This document shows positions 1 to 9,695 of a stretch of 64,000 nt of DNA, in pieces; position 1 is the stretch's first letter; each line of letters starts with the position of its first letter. Source of the stretch: Nitrospira sp. GTDB taxonomy: Bacteria > Nitrospirota > Nitrospiria > Nitrospirales > Nitrospiraceae. Both the position numbers and the translations under genes were made by a program. The stretch is from assembly GCA_009594865.1 (NCBI GenBank), contig VOPT01000015.1, positions 1 to 64,000 of the forward strand. Direction: 5' to 3'. The notes under the pieces are model-generated. The model had not been told where the DNA came from. It made no database searches and saw nothing but the letters and a program-made list of their open reading frames with translations.

Positions 1-90
1 TTGTCGCAACGAGTTCATTTTTTTTGCGAGAGGCCCATTTGACCGTTCGATGCTGCCTAGCGCTGCTCGGTCGGTCAGCACACGCGATAG

Positions 91-300
91 CTACTCCGAA
101 CTTCCCAGCATATCGTCGATGAGCGGACGATTGATGTCGGTGCAGCCCATACAAATCGTGTCGAACAGCGCCTCATGGTCGGCGATAAAATTCCGCGCAT
201 CCGGCAGCTTCTCGGCATACACCTGATCAAAGCAGGTCTCACACAACATCATCAGCCCACGTGAGACCGATACGGTCTTCCGGCCTATACTTCCAGCCAT
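91..300 (-). CDS. Small hypothetical protein with two CxxC pairs
   Basis: This encodes a 69-residue soluble protein with two cysteine pairs, CETC and CMGC, about 30 residues apart. The arrangement could bind one zinc ion or an iron-sulfur centre, but that is inference. I chose the ATG at 300 because a GAGAGGGAG purine stretch lies 6 bases upstream; an in-frame ATG 24 bases earlier has no such site. The next gene upstream (343-537) is another tiny Cys-motif protein on the same strand, so the two may be co-transcribed. I do not recognise the family. Confidence 0.55.
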   Translation of the reverse strand: MAGSIGRKTVSVSRGLMMLCETCFDQVYAEKLPDARNFIADHEALFDTICMGCTDINRPLIDDMLGSSE

Positions 301-342
301 AACGAACTCCCTCTCTATCGTCATCCGGTGCGCGCAACCGCG

Positions 343-537
343 CTACACCGACCCCTTTTGCCTGGCCACCCAGAAATCTTCCGGTTCCAGATCAATCCCG
401 CACACCGCACACTCGTATATCGATTGGCCTTGCGGCAATGTAATTTCCGTGCGATCGATTCGCCCCCGGCACACATGATAAAAGCGCCCTCGTGCATCTT
501 CGTTGTCGAGCGGATCATTTTCGTAAATCAGCACCAT
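343..537 (-). CDS. Small hypothetical protein with CAVCG motif
   Basis: This is a 64-residue protein with a single C-x-x-C-G knuckle near its C-terminus and an isolated cysteine in the N-terminal half (HVCRG). It is acidic at the N-terminus, has no membrane segment, and is probably cytoplasmic. An AGGA element sits 4 bases before the ATG. It precedes the other small Cys-rich protein by about 40 bp on the same strand. No function can be assigned. Confidence 0.5.
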   Translation of the reverse strand: MVLIYENDPLDNEDARGRFYHVCRGRIDRTEITLPQGQSIYECAVCGIDLEPEDFWVARQKGSV

Positions 538-595
538 ATGGTCCTCTTACTCCTTGATATCTGGGCATGAACCGTCGTTCGTCTTGGTCGTCGCA

Positions 596-716
596 GGCTG
601 TTCAGAAAGTCCGTCCGGCAAGGCCGCAGGACGCGCGGCGACTGAGGCGTACCCTCCGGGTACGTCGCAGGGAGACGTGCAACCGAGAACGCCGCCGGCG
701 GGCTTTATCAACAGCC
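596..716. repeat. REP/MITE-like intergenic palindromic repeat (about 120 bp)
   Basis: The ends form an imperfect inverted repeat of about 24 bases: ggctgtt at 596-602 pairs with aacagcc at 710-716, and pairing continues inward through aaag/cttt and ccggc/gccgg blocks. A second perfect small hairpin, gtaccc-tcc-gggtac, lies in the middle near 650-664. It sits downstream of the ABC exporter gene and fills most of the gap. I see one copy in the window. The sequence resembles a dispersed repeat I recall from Nitrospira genomes; that is memory, not a search result. Confidence 0.6.
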
Positions 717-718
717 GG

Positions 719-2443
719 CTAAATTTTAAACTGCGCCTCATAGAGACCGGCATATACCCCGCCGCGTTTCATAAGCGCCTCATGGTGGCCTTCCTCCACG
801 ATCGTACCTCGTTCCACAACCAGAATACGGTCAACATCATGCAGCGTCGCGAGGCGATGGGCGATGATGAAGGTCGTACGTCCATTCGTCAGTTCGTTCA
901 GGGCTTCCCGAATTTTTACCTCTGTTTCAGTGTCGATATTGGACGTGGCTTCATCGAAAATAATGATCGGCGGATCCTTCAGCAGCACACGGGCGATTGA
1001 GACACGCTGCTTTTGCCCGACCGACAATTTGACGCCACGCTCCCCGATCCAACTATCGTATCCATCCGGTAGCCGGGTAATAAAGTCGTGCGCGCGCGCC
1101 GCGCGGGCCGCCGCTTCGACACGTTCATGGCTCGCCGACAGGTCGCTGTAGACGATATTCTGCCGCACCGTTCCGTTAAAGAGAAAGGGCTCCTGCTGGA
1201 CCAGGCCGATCTGCCCCCGCAAAAACGCCACCGGCAGGTCCCGGACATCGTAGCCGTCTACCAGCACTGCGCCGCTGCGGACATCGTAAAACCGCATGAG
1301 GAGCTTCAGCAAGGACGTTTTCCCTGCGCCGCTGGGCCCCACCAGTGCAATCCGCTCACCGGGGCGCACGGTCAGATTCACATCGGATAAGACCAGCCCG
1401 TCCTGCCGATAGCCGAACTGCACCCGACGGTACTCCACCGCTCCTTGTAACCGCTCGACAGGCCGGACCGCGCCGGGCCGATCCTCCACCTCCGCTTTGG
1501 TGTCGAGAATTTCGAACACGCGTTCGCTGGCCGCCAGGGCATGTTGCAGCATATGGTTCAACGAATGGATCTCGTTGATCGGCGTATAAAACAACCCGAG
1601 ATACGACAGGAACATGACCAATTGGCCGACCGTCAAATTCCCGGCCATGACTTCTTCCGCTCCATACCAGAGAATGAGGACTGTGCCGGTACTGCCCACA
1701 AACACCATGCCCGGCCAATACCACGACCACAAAAACATGGCCCGCAAACTATTTTGGCTATAGGTCTGACTTAGGGTTTCAAAGCGCTTCCGCTCATAAT
1801 CGTGCTGATTGAAGCCAATCGTCTCCTTGATGCCAGAGAGGGCATCCTGCAGGTATGCATTGAGGTCGGCCACGCTTCTGCGGATCTCGGCGTAGTACTT
1901 GTGCACCCGCTTTGTAAACCAGGCGGCACACACGATCAAAATCGGAATGGGCACGAGCGACAGCAGCGCCAGTTTCCAATTCAGAGAAAACATCATGATC
2001 GTAATGCCGGTGAGCGTGAGGGAGGCGGTCAGCAGCCCTTCGAGCCCGTCGACAAAGATGCGTTCGACATGTTCCGTATCGCTGGTCACCCGGGTCATGA
2101 TCTCGCCGGTCGATCGATTTTCGAAGTAACTCAGCGATAACCGTTGCAAGGCGCCGAAGACCTGCATGCGCAGGGTGTGTACCGCCTTCTGCTCGAGCAA
2201 ATTGTTGAACCGCACCCGCATCGAGCTCATCAGGTTCCGCAGGACATAGGAACCCAGCAGAGCGCTTAAGACCCAGACGAGCATGTCGGGGCGCTTGCCC
2301 TGGATGACATCATCGATGACGATTTTGACGAGATACGGCGGTACCAGTTCCAACGCCGTGGCGAGCCCCGCACACACGAAGGTCACCACCGCCAGCATCC
2401 GGAAGGGCTTGAGGTAAGACAGAACGCGTAGGAGGGAATTCAC
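719..2443 (-). CDS. MsbA-like ABC exporter (fused membrane and ATPase domains)
   Basis: A 574-residue half-transporter of the ABC type I exporter family, which works as a homodimer in the inner membrane and exports lipids, drugs or peptides. Residues about 15-310 hold six membrane segments. The ATPase domain follows with Walker A GPSGAGKTS, Q-loop VQQEPF, signature LSVGQKQR (the usual LSGGQ has V in place of the second G), Walker B IIIFDEATS and a switch histidine in IIAHRL. It starts 24 bp after the deformylase gene on the same strand, so co-transcription is likely. The substrate cannot be told from sequence; an MsbA-type lipid flippase is one possibility. Confidence 0.9.
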   Translation of the reverse strand: MNSLLRVLSYLKPFRMLAVVTFVCAGLATALELVPPYLVKIVIDDVIQGKRPDMLVWVLSALLGSYVLRNLMSSMRVRFNNLLEQKAVHTLRMQVFGALQRLSLSYFENRSTGEIMTRVTSDTEHVERIFVDGLEGLLTASLTLTGITIMMFSLNWKLALLSLVPIPILIVCAAWFTKRVHKYYAEIRRSVADLNAYLQDALSGIKETIGFNQHDYERKRFETLSQTYSQNSLRAMFLWSWYWPGMVFVGSTGTVLILWYGAEEVMAGNLTVGQLVMFLSYLGLFYTPINEIHSLNHMLQHALAASERVFEILDTKAEVEDRPGAVRPVERLQGAVEYRRVQFGYRQDGLVLSDVNLTVRPGERIALVGPSGAGKTSLLKLLMRFYDVRSGAVLVDGYDVRDLPVAFLRGQIGLVQQEPFLFNGTVRQNIVYSDLSASHERVEAAARAARAHDFITRLPDGYDSWIGERGVKLSVGQKQRVSIARVLLKDPPIIIFDEATSNIDTETEVKIREALNELTNGRTTFIIAHRLATLHDVDRILVVERGTIVEEGHHEALMKRGGVYAGLYEAQFKI

Positions 2444-2467
2444 AACGACTCGGCAACCCGGAACGGA

Positions 2468-2998
2468 TCAGATGACACTGGCCGGTTCCTTTTGCCAATA
2501 CTTCTGAAACTCATCCATCTGCGTGAGCGTGGAGAAATCGGTCATGCGGTCGATAAATAACTTGCCGATGAGATGATCCAGCTCATGCTGGATACAGACC
2601 GCGTACAGCCCGCTGGCTTCAAAATCGAACGGCTTGCCGTTCCGATCCAGTCCGGTCACGCGCACGGTTGACGGCCTGGTCACCCGGCCCCGCAGCCCGT
2701 CCACACTGAGGCAGCCTTCCCAGCCTTCCACCTGCTCGGGCCCGTAGAAACGAATCGTTGGATTAATGAGCACGGTCTTGGGAAAGCCCCCTTCTCCGGG
2801 ACAATCCATGACGACGAGTTGCTGCGACCGTCCCACCTGCGGGGCAGCCAAGCCAATGCCCGGTTCGTCATACATCGTTTCGAACATATCGTCGATGAGC
2901 TGCTGAAAGGCCGCCTTCTTTATCTCGCTCGGGGATACCGACTGTGCCTGCTGCCGAAGAATCGGATTCCCCAGTTTACTGATTGCCAATATGGCCAT
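2468..2998 (-). CDS. def: Peptide deformylase
   Basis: A 176-residue metalloenzyme that removes the formyl group from the N-terminal methionine of nascent proteins. All three family motifs are present: GIGLAAPQVG (motif 1), EGCLSV (motif 2, metal-ligand Cys) and QHELDHL (motif 3, HExxH with two ligand His and catalytic Glu). I chose the ATG at 2998 because AAGGA lies 7 bases upstream and the protein then begins MAILAISKLG, as in relatives; an in-frame extension to 3070 looks spurious. No fmt gene is adjacent. It lies between a HEAT-repeat gene and an ABC exporter. Confidence 0.95.
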   Translation of the reverse strand: MAILAISKLGNPILRQQAQSVSPSEIKKAAFQQLIDDMFETMYDEPGIGLAAPQVGRSQQLVVMDCPGEGGFPKTVLINPTIRFYGPEQVEGWEGCLSVDGLRGRVTRPSTVRVTGLDRNGKPFDFEASGLYAVCIQHELDHLIGKLFIDRMTDFSTLTQMDEFQKYWQKEPASVI

Positions 2999-3109
2999 AA
3001 TCCATCCTTGTCTCTGCCGACGCACGACCGGTTCGGCCGTGCCACTCTTGGCTACGTATGTACCTACCACGGCCTTTCGCGGCTGTGCAACCGCCTCGTG
3101 GCATCCGAA

Positions 3110-3913
3110 TCAACCAGCCTGCTTGCGGCCTTTGGGCTCAGGGATTTCAAACGTCTCCTTGGACTGATTCCACCATTCGATCCACTCCTGCGCCCAGTTC
3201 TGGCGATCCTGCTTGTTGGACGCGTCCCAATCGTGGAACTCCGTTTCGTGCCGGGTCAACGTCCAGAGCGATTGGACGGCGGACATGGCGACAAACTTTT
3301 CCTCATCTCCCAGCAGATCGATCAACGGTTGGATCACCTCTTTTTTCCGCACATAGCGGGCTTCGAACGCGGCGGCCTTGCGAATCACCGAATTCGGGTC
3401 CTTCGCCATGGTCTCGATGGCGGGAGGCGCCTGCTGCGGGTCGAGTCGCACGGCGACCCGTAGCGCATGTTCCCGGATACGCGGAATTTCGGTGGCCAAT
3501 TTGGCCGCTTCCAATAACGCCGGCGTAGCAGCCGGCGCTTTGATCATGGACATCGTCTCAATCGCATTGTACCGGATGCGGGGACCGGGCATCGTGAGCG
3601 CCTTAGTGAGCACCGGCAAGACGGGCTCGCCCAAATGGACGAATTCGCCCATCGCCCAAAACTCCTGCTTTCCTTCCAAGAGCGGCAAGAGCGACTCCGC
3701 CCGCTGAAGCTCCTCCACCGTCAGCGCCTTGGTATTGGGCGCCACCGAGACGTCAGGCACCGGTTCCGACTTGGGCGGCGCCTCATACGGCATTTGCACC
3801 GGCCAGACCATGGCGGCAGACCAGCCCGCCTCAGGGCGCATCCCCATCAAGCCCAGGACAACCAGACCCAACACCACCATTCGACGCATCCTCTGCTGCC
3901 CCGCTCCGATCAT
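3110..3913 (-). CDS. Secreted HEAT-repeat protein
   Basis: A 267-residue protein with an N-terminal signal sequence (Arg-rich start, a hydrophobic Leu/Val/Gly core, then a GWSA cleavage region). A series of paired helices of HEAT type follows, for example the units around VLTKALTMPGPRIRYNAI and NSVIRKAAAFEARYV. HEAT repeats generally serve as protein-binding scaffolds. The ATG at 3913 has a GAGGG element about 8 bases upstream; a longer frame overlaps the RND pump gene and is unlikely. It lies 28 bp after the pump gene on the same strand, so it may be an accessory of that operon, but nothing in its sequence indicates metal binding. Confidence 0.75.
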   Translation of the reverse strand: MIGAGQQRMRRMVVLGLVVLGLMGMRPEAGWSAAMVWPVQMPYEAPPKSEPVPDVSVAPNTKALTVEELQRAESLLPLLEGKQEFWAMGEFVHLGEPVLPVLTKALTMPGPRIRYNAIETMSMIKAPAATPALLEAAKLATEIPRIREHALRVAVRLDPQQAPPAIETMAKDPNSVIRKAAAFEARYVRKKEVIQPLIDLLGDEEKFVAMSAVQSLWTLTRHETEFHDWDASNKQDRQNWAQEWIEWWNQSKETFEIPEPKGRKQAG

Positions 3914-3941
3914 GATCGCATCCCTCTCACACACGTTGTCG

Positions 3942-6900
3942 TTAATAAGGGGCCGGCGGCTCTTGTCCGGCATCCGACGGTGCATCCTGCGCCGTGCGCC
4001 GGTGAACCACCTCATACAACACCGGCAACACCACGAGGATCAACGCCGCCGCAGTCAACATGCCTCCCACCACCACCCGGGCCAGGGGCTGCTGTGCCTG
4101 CGATCCGATTCCCGTCGCCAATGCGGCCGGCAGCAACCCGATCGCTGCCGCCAGCGTGGCCATCAGAATGGGACGCATCTGAACATCCGCCCCCTTCAGA
4201 ATGGCCTCACGCAACTCCAGGCCGTTGCGCCGAAAATCCTCAATACGGGAGATTAACAGGACTCCCCCGAGAATCGCTACTCCCAGCGTGGAAATCACTC
4301 CCACGGCGGCAGAAATGCTGAAGTGCGTGCCCGTGAACACGAGCGAGAATATGCCACCGATCAGTGCAAACGGCACGGTCACCAGAACCAGTAAGGCGTT
4401 GGTCAAGGAGTTGAACGTCGTATAGAGAAGAAACAGGATGATCACCAGGCTGACCGGTACAATCATCGTCAGGCGTTGTTGCTCCGCCGTGAGTTGATCG
4501 TACTGGCCCGCCCATTCGATCCGGTACCGCTCCGGAAGCGACACGGCCTGGGCCATTTTTGTCTGCGCCTCCTTGACCGTGCTTTCCAGGTCGCGCTCGC
4601 GCACGCTGAATTTGATGGGAATATACCGCTCATTATTTTCCCGATAGATGATGAAGGCCCCGGTTTGAGTTTTGATCGTCGCGACCTGTTTCAGCGGAAT
4701 CCGTGCGCCATCGGGTGTGTTCACCAGAATATTGCCGATGGTCTCCGCATCCCGCCGGAATTCCGGGAGAAACCGGACGACCAGATCGAACAACCGCTCG
4801 CCTTCGAACACCTGCGTCACCGCCTGCCCGCCCACCGCCGCCTGCACGACCGCGTTGACATCGGACACGCGTAACCCATATCGCGCGCTGGCTTCACGAT
4901 CGACCTGGATCAATAAATTCGGCTGCCCTACCAGGCGGAAGATCCCCAAGTCTTTGACCCCGTGCACCCCCTTCATGACCGACTCGATTTCGCCCGCCTT
5001 GGCTTCCATCGTTTTCAGGTCGGTGCCGAAGAGCTTGATGGAGTTTTCCCCCTTCACACCGGACATCGCCTCTTCCACATTGTCTTGAATCACCTGGGAG
5101 AAGTTAAAAATGATGCCCGGTATGACCTTGAGGCGTTCTTCGATTTCCTCCACCAGTTGATCTTTGGTGAGCCCCGGCCGCCAGTCCTTATGCGGCTTGA
5201 GGTTGGCCAGGAATTCCGCGTTGAAAAAACTGGTCGGATCGGTGCCGTCGTCGGGCCTTCCCAATTGAGACACGATCGTGACGACTTCCGGCGACTTTCT
5301 AAACATCTGCCGGATTTCACCGGTGAGCCGGGCCGCTTCGTCGAATGAAATATCCACCGGCATCGTGGCGCGCACCCAGAGGTTGCCTTCCTCCAAGGCT
5401 GGCATGAATTCCCCGCCGATGAATTGCAACGCTCCGAACGCCGCCGCCAACAGGAGCAAAGCGGCGCCGATGACCTTCACATTGTGAGCCAACGCCCATC
5501 GCAACACCGCGAGGTACACCCGGCGAATCGCACTGACGAACCTCGTGTCCTGTTCCGTCACCACACCGGTCAGGAGGAGCGAACACAGGACTGGAGCCAA
5601 CGTAAACGCCATGAGCAGCGCGCCGAACAGGGCGAATCCATAGGTGATCGACATCGGCGCAAAGATTTTTCCCGGCACGCCGGTCATCGTAAACAATGGA
5701 ATAAACGCGACGACGATGATGGCCGTGGAGAAAAAAATCGGCTGCCCTACTTGGCGGGCGGCACGGACGATCTGCTGCGGCACGGTCAGGCCAAGCCGGC
5801 GATCATGTCCCAAATGGAAAAAGATGCTTTCCACCATGACTAAAGTCGCATCGACGATGATGCCGAAATCGATGGCGCCCAGGGAAATCAGGTTCGCGGA
5901 CTGCCCGATCATCACCATCATCGTAAAGGTGAACAGCAGCGACATCGGAATCGTCAGCGCGACAATCAGGGACGCGCGGAGATGACCGAGAAACACAAAC
6001 AGGATCACAAACACGAGCACCATGCCACTGATCAGGATATCCGTGACGGTCTCGACCGTCGTATGAATCAGCGCCGTCCGATCGTAGAATGTCTTGATTT
6101 TGACGCCTTCCGGCAACTTCCACTTATTCAACTCCTCGACTTTTTCCCGCACCCGCTCTAATACCGAAAGCGCCTTGTACCCCCGCTGCAGCAAAATGAC
6201 GCCTTCGACCACGTCGTCGTTGTCATCGATGCCGACTTTGCCCAGGCGCACACGATGACCGACGGACACAGTCCCCAGCGTCTTGACAAAAATCGGGGTG
6301 CCTTCTTTTTCGGCGACCATCACGTTCTCGATATCCGCGAGACCGTTGATCAATCCGAGCCCCCGGATGTTGTAATTTTGCGCGCCCACGGTCAGGTAGT
6401 TGCCGCCGACGTTGGCATTGCTATTGGTCAAGGCCTCCATCACCTGCGCGAGGCTGACCTGGTAGCTGATGAGTTTCCCCGGGTCGATATCGACGTGATA
6501 CTCCTGTGTCGTGCCGCCGAAGGCCGTCACATCGATGATCCCGGGCACCCGCCGGAACTCCCTCCGCAACTGCCAGTCCTGGATGGTTTTGAGGTCGGTC
6601 AGGCTCGCCTTCCCGTCGCCCTGTAATTCATACCGGTAAATCTCGGCAATGGCCCACCAGGGCGATAAGGCCGGTTGAACATTTTGCGGGAGGCTGAGAG
6701 TCGAGAGGCGGTTGACGACTTCCTGGCGATCGAAGAAGTACTGGGTGTTAAAATCGAAATAGATTTTGATATCGCTCAATCCGAAAATCGAGAGCGAGCG
6801 GATATCGGTGAGGCCCGGCATCCCGTTGAGCGCGACCTCGATGGGTATTGTGATCTGTCGCTCGATTTCCTCCGCGGACCAGCCGGGAAACTGGGTAATC

Positions 6901-7046
6901 ACCTCCACCATGGGCGGCGAGGGATCCGGATAGGCGACGATGTCGAGTTGTTGGAAGGCGTACAATCCGCCGAAGAGAAGCGCGAATCCGAGTGCACAGA
7001 TCAGAAACCGCTGTACCAGGGATAGTTCGACGATTCGAACCATCAT
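3942..7046 (-). CDS. Heavy-metal efflux RND pump, CzcA/CusA family (copy 1)
   Basis: A 1034-residue inner-membrane proton antiporter of the HME-RND family. It would drive metal ions or another substrate from periplasm or cytoplasm through an outer-membrane channel. It has the standard layout: TM1, a large periplasmic loop, TM2-6, TM7, a second loop, TM8-12. The TM4 proton-relay signature reads GAIDFGIIVDATLVMVES and keeps both Asp and the Glu of CzcA. The N-terminal region contains DIVAYPDPSPPMVE. Its adaptor and outer-membrane genes lie directly upstream on the same strand. The metal cannot be assigned from sequence. Confidence 0.9.
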   Translation of the reverse strand: MMVRIVELSLVQRFLICALGFALLFGGLYAFQQLDIVAYPDPSPPMVEVITQFPGWSAEEIERQITIPIEVALNGMPGLTDIRSLSIFGLSDIKIYFDFNTQYFFDRQEVVNRLSTLSLPQNVQPALSPWWAIAEIYRYELQGDGKASLTDLKTIQDWQLRREFRRVPGIIDVTAFGGTTQEYHVDIDPGKLISYQVSLAQVMEALTNSNANVGGNYLTVGAQNYNIRGLGLINGLADIENVMVAEKEGTPIFVKTLGTVSVGHRVRLGKVGIDDNDDVVEGVILLQRGYKALSVLERVREKVEELNKWKLPEGVKIKTFYDRTALIHTTVETVTDILISGMVLVFVILFVFLGHLRASLIVALTIPMSLLFTFTMMVMIGQSANLISLGAIDFGIIVDATLVMVESIFFHLGHDRRLGLTVPQQIVRAARQVGQPIFFSTAIIVVAFIPLFTMTGVPGKIFAPMSITYGFALFGALLMAFTLAPVLCSLLLTGVVTEQDTRFVSAIRRVYLAVLRWALAHNVKVIGAALLLLAAAFGALQFIGGEFMPALEEGNLWVRATMPVDISFDEAARLTGEIRQMFRKSPEVVTIVSQLGRPDDGTDPTSFFNAEFLANLKPHKDWRPGLTKDQLVEEIEERLKVIPGIIFNFSQVIQDNVEEAMSGVKGENSIKLFGTDLKTMEAKAGEIESVMKGVHGVKDLGIFRLVGQPNLLIQVDREASARYGLRVSDVNAVVQAAVGGQAVTQVFEGERLFDLVVRFLPEFRRDAETIGNILVNTPDGARIPLKQVATIKTQTGAFIIYRENNERYIPIKFSVRERDLESTVKEAQTKMAQAVSLPERYRIEWAGQYDQLTAEQQRLTMIVPVSLVIILFLLYTTFNSLTNALLVLVTVPFALIGGIFSLVFTGTHFSISAAVGVISTLGVAILGGVLLISRIEDFRRNGLELREAILKGADVQMRPILMATLAAAIGLLPAALATGIGSQAQQPLARVVVGGMLTAAALILVVLPVLYEVVHRRTAQDAPSDAGQEPPAPY

Positions 7047-7095
7047 GAGGCTTCGGGACGCTGTGGTTGACCGTGGCGTATGATCACCGGCCTGA

Positions 7096-8244
7096 TCATC
7101 CTTTGACCTCCTGTCCCTTCACCAGAACCGCACCTTTGATCACAATGCGCTGGCCCGATGTCAGGCCCTCCAGAATACGGACCTGTCCGCTGGAGACATT
7201 CGATACGGTCACTTCATGCTTGAGGTAGTGATCGGCCCCCTCCACGACATAGACAAAATGCTTCCCGTCGATTTCGACCACGGCTTCCTTGGGAATCGTC
7301 AAAAACGGAGTGGCATCGCCGATATCCAATCTGAGTCGCGCGAACATCTCCGGTTTCAGTCGCTGATCCCGGTTGTCGACCCAGGCGCGTACTTTGATGG
7401 TGCGGGTGTTCGGATCGACCACGTCGCCGATGGACGCCACCACGGACGCAAAATCGGTCCCGGGATAGGCCTCCACATTGATGCGGCCCACCTGACTGAC
7501 TTTTACCAACGCCAGGTCCCGCTCGTAGACATCGGCCACGACCTGCAGTCGGTCCAGATCGGCCACCGTAAATAACACCTGCCCGACATCACCTCCGACA
7601 GACTGTCCCGGAGTGACGGCCCGTTCCACCACCGTTCCTGTCAGCGGACTCTTCATTTCGAAGCGTGAGGTGATGCGCTGTTGCGCGAGCGGCTTTTCCA
7701 GCTCGGAGGCCGGAATGCGCAAGGACAACAATCGTTCCTTGGCCCGCCTGAATTCGGCCCGCGCCTTGATCAGATCATTCTCGGCCTGCTTCAGGTCTTT
7801 CAGCGCCAGGGCCTTCGTGGCATAGAGTTCCTTGGCCAGCTCCTGCGCCCGCGTGGAATATTCCAGCTCGGACGCCTCTTTGACGAATTCCGAATAGGCC
7901 GCCGTAATATCCGAACTATCGATGACCAACAGTGTCGCCCCTGCCTCCACCCGATCACCCAATTTGGCGCGCACCTCCACCACCCGCCCCTGCAAGGGTG
8001 AGGAAATTTTCGAGTAGCGATCTTCGCCATAGGCCACCTTGCCGACGAGCACCAATTCCGGTTGAACCGGTTTGAAATCCACGACGGCTGTTTCAATCTG
8101 CCCGGAGGCCGGGGCGGTGGCTGGAGTCGCAATGGATTCAGATGAGGCGGAAGGCGGGGAAGGCGCGGGATCCTGCTTTTGACTGCAAGCGGAGCAGGCA
8201 AGCACAACGGTCAGGCCTATGACCGGGATGGCGCCGGAACTCAT
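7096..8244 (-). CDS. RND periplasmic adaptor (CzcB/HlyD family) lipoprotein
   Basis: A 382-residue membrane-fusion protein linking the RND pump to the outer-membrane channel. The N-terminus is a short hydrophobic signal ending in a Cys-containing stretch (VVLACSACS), which suggests lipidation. Next come a Pro/Ala/Ser-rich linker, a lipoyl half-motif (KISSPLQGRVVEVRAKLGDRV), a coiled-coil hairpin, the second lipoyl half (MKSPLTGTVVERAVTPGQSV), and beta-barrel and membrane-proximal domains. Its ATG overlaps the stop of the outer-membrane gene by 4 bases (ATGA), and the pump gene follows after 49 bp, so the three form one operon. Confidence 0.9.
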   Translation of the reverse strand: MSSGAIPVIGLTVVLACSACSQKQDPAPSPPSASSESIATPATAPASGQIETAVVDFKPVQPELVLVGKVAYGEDRYSKISSPLQGRVVEVRAKLGDRVEAGATLLVIDSSDITAAYSEFVKEASELEYSTRAQELAKELYATKALALKDLKQAENDLIKARAEFRRAKERLLSLRIPASELEKPLAQQRITSRFEMKSPLTGTVVERAVTPGQSVGGDVGQVLFTVADLDRLQVVADVYERDLALVKVSQVGRINVEAYPGTDFASVVASIGDVVDPNTRTIKVRAWVDNRDQRLKPEMFARLRLDIGDATPFLTIPKEAVVEIDGKHFVYVVEGADHYLKHEVTVSNVSSGQVRILEGLTSGQRIVIKGAVLVKGQEVKG

Positions 8245-9650
8245 GACGTAATCTCCTGCCCCACAGAACTTTCCAATTGAAACAGATTCCGCTGATAGGA
8301 AAACAGGGCTTCGATAAAATTCTGTTGGATCGTGCGGGAGGTGCGCGCGGCATCGAGGAGATCCAGAATCGTGGCGCCGCCGCGTTCATACGCGCGTTCC
8401 ACGATGGTGAACGTCGAACGGGCATCTTCCAAGACGCCCGCGAGATAGGCCTCGACCAACCGGCGGCTCTGCAGGAGATTGTGATAGGCCACATCCACCT
8501 GATTCTCCACCTGATTGACCGTGCGATCCAATTCCGCCTGGGCCGACTGTACGCCGACTTCGGCCTGCACGATCCCGCCTTGATTGCGATTGAAGAGCGG
8601 CAGGGGCACCCCGAGATTCAGAATACCCATCTGAGGGTTGTCGGGTCCGCGTGGCCCTTGGATCGAATACCCCGCACCGATAGTCACATCCGGCACCCGG
8701 AAGGCTTTGGCCAGTTTCAAATCCGCTTCACGCTGCGCCACGAGCGCCCGTCTGCTTTTGATATCGGGACGGACATCAAGCGCCACCGAACGCAGTTTTC
8801 CCATGTCCGGATCGACCCGCCGGTAGTCCATCTCCGTGGTCAATTCCAGCTTCGATGCCGGTGAGAGACGCAGCAGCTGTCGCATGTCGGCCCGTGCCGA
8901 CTCCCCTTCCTGAATCGACTCGATCACCTGGGATTGGAAATCGACCACCTGCAGCCGGATACGAATCAGATCGACCTCGGCAATGTAGCCCTTCTTAAAG
9001 CGAATCGTATTGACGTCCAGGATGCGGGCGAAGCGATCCCGGTTTTCCTCCGCCAAAGCCAATCGGCGCTGCGCCACCAGCACGCGATAGTAGGCATCCT
9101 TGATGGTAAACCCCAGCTGCCGGATGGCGTCTTCAAAATCTGCTTCCGCCGACTGCACGCCGAAACCGGCGCTTTCGATGCGATAGCCGCGTTTGCCGGC
9201 CAATTCAAAGAGTTGCTGCACCTGCATCGTGAGGGCGCCGCTGTTCGCCGCAGTATTGCCCTGAGTAAACGAGGCCACGGTGCCGATCTGCGCCACGGGA
9301 TTCGGAAAGAGGCGCGCCGTGATCTGTTGCCCCTTGCTCGATTCGATCCCGTACCTGGCGATGAGGAGATCCAAATTCTGTTTGAGGAACAGGGCCATCG
9401 CCTCGGACAGATTCAGGCGGACGACCGGGGGAGCAAAGGAACTAGCCAAGGTCGTAGTGGCGCCCGAAGTGGATTCCGCGGCCTGCGCCCATCCACTTCC
9501 GAGAAGCATCAGACCCAGCAGCGCGATCAGGCACCACAGGCGACGCGGCTGATTCCGTGAAATGACACAACTCGGGGTGCCGTTCTTGTACTGGGACATG
9601 TCGTCACACATGGCGCGGGAATATCGATCAACGGAGGACAGGGCACGCAT
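8241..9650 (-). CDS. TolC/CzcC-type outer-membrane efflux channel
   Basis: A 469-residue outer-membrane efflux protein forming the exit duct of the tripartite metal pump. A signal peptide with a strong hydrophobic core (WCLIALLGLMLLGSGWAQA) is followed by two repeated OEP domains of long helices and strands, with the typical FNRNQGGI loop. The start is uncertain: I chose the ATG at 9650, with GGGAAG about 10 bases upstream, while an in-frame ATG at 9671 and a TTG at 9680 are also possible. The polyamine-binding-protein gene ends about 45 bp upstream, so the pump operon may be read through from it. Confidence 0.85.
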   Translation of the reverse strand: MRALSSVDRYSRAMCDDMSQYKNGTPSCVISRNQPRRLWCLIALLGLMLLGSGWAQAAESTSGATTTLASSFAPPVVRLNLSEAMALFLKQNLDLLIARYGIESSKGQQITARLFPNPVAQIGTVASFTQGNTAANSGALTMQVQQLFELAGKRGYRIESAGFGVQSAEADFEDAIRQLGFTIKDAYYRVLVAQRRLALAEENRDRFARILDVNTIRFKKGYIAEVDLIRIRLQVVDFQSQVIESIQEGESARADMRQLLRLSPASKLELTTEMDYRRVDPDMGKLRSVALDVRPDIKSRRALVAQREADLKLAKAFRVPDVTIGAGYSIQGPRGPDNPQMGILNLGVPLPLFNRNQGGIVQAEVGVQSAQAELDRTVNQVENQVDVAYHNLLQSRRLVEAYLAGVLEDARSTFTIVERAYERGGATILDLLDAARTSRTIQQNFIEALFSYQRNLFQLESSVGQEITS

Positions 9651-9695
9651 TATACTGATTCTTCCCAGCATTTCAAACAAGGCCCCTGGCCCTGG

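Noticed and set aside
320..1000. Overlapping short frames around the small Cys-motif genes
   Set aside because: They are antisense to better-supported genes or run through the palindromic repeat.
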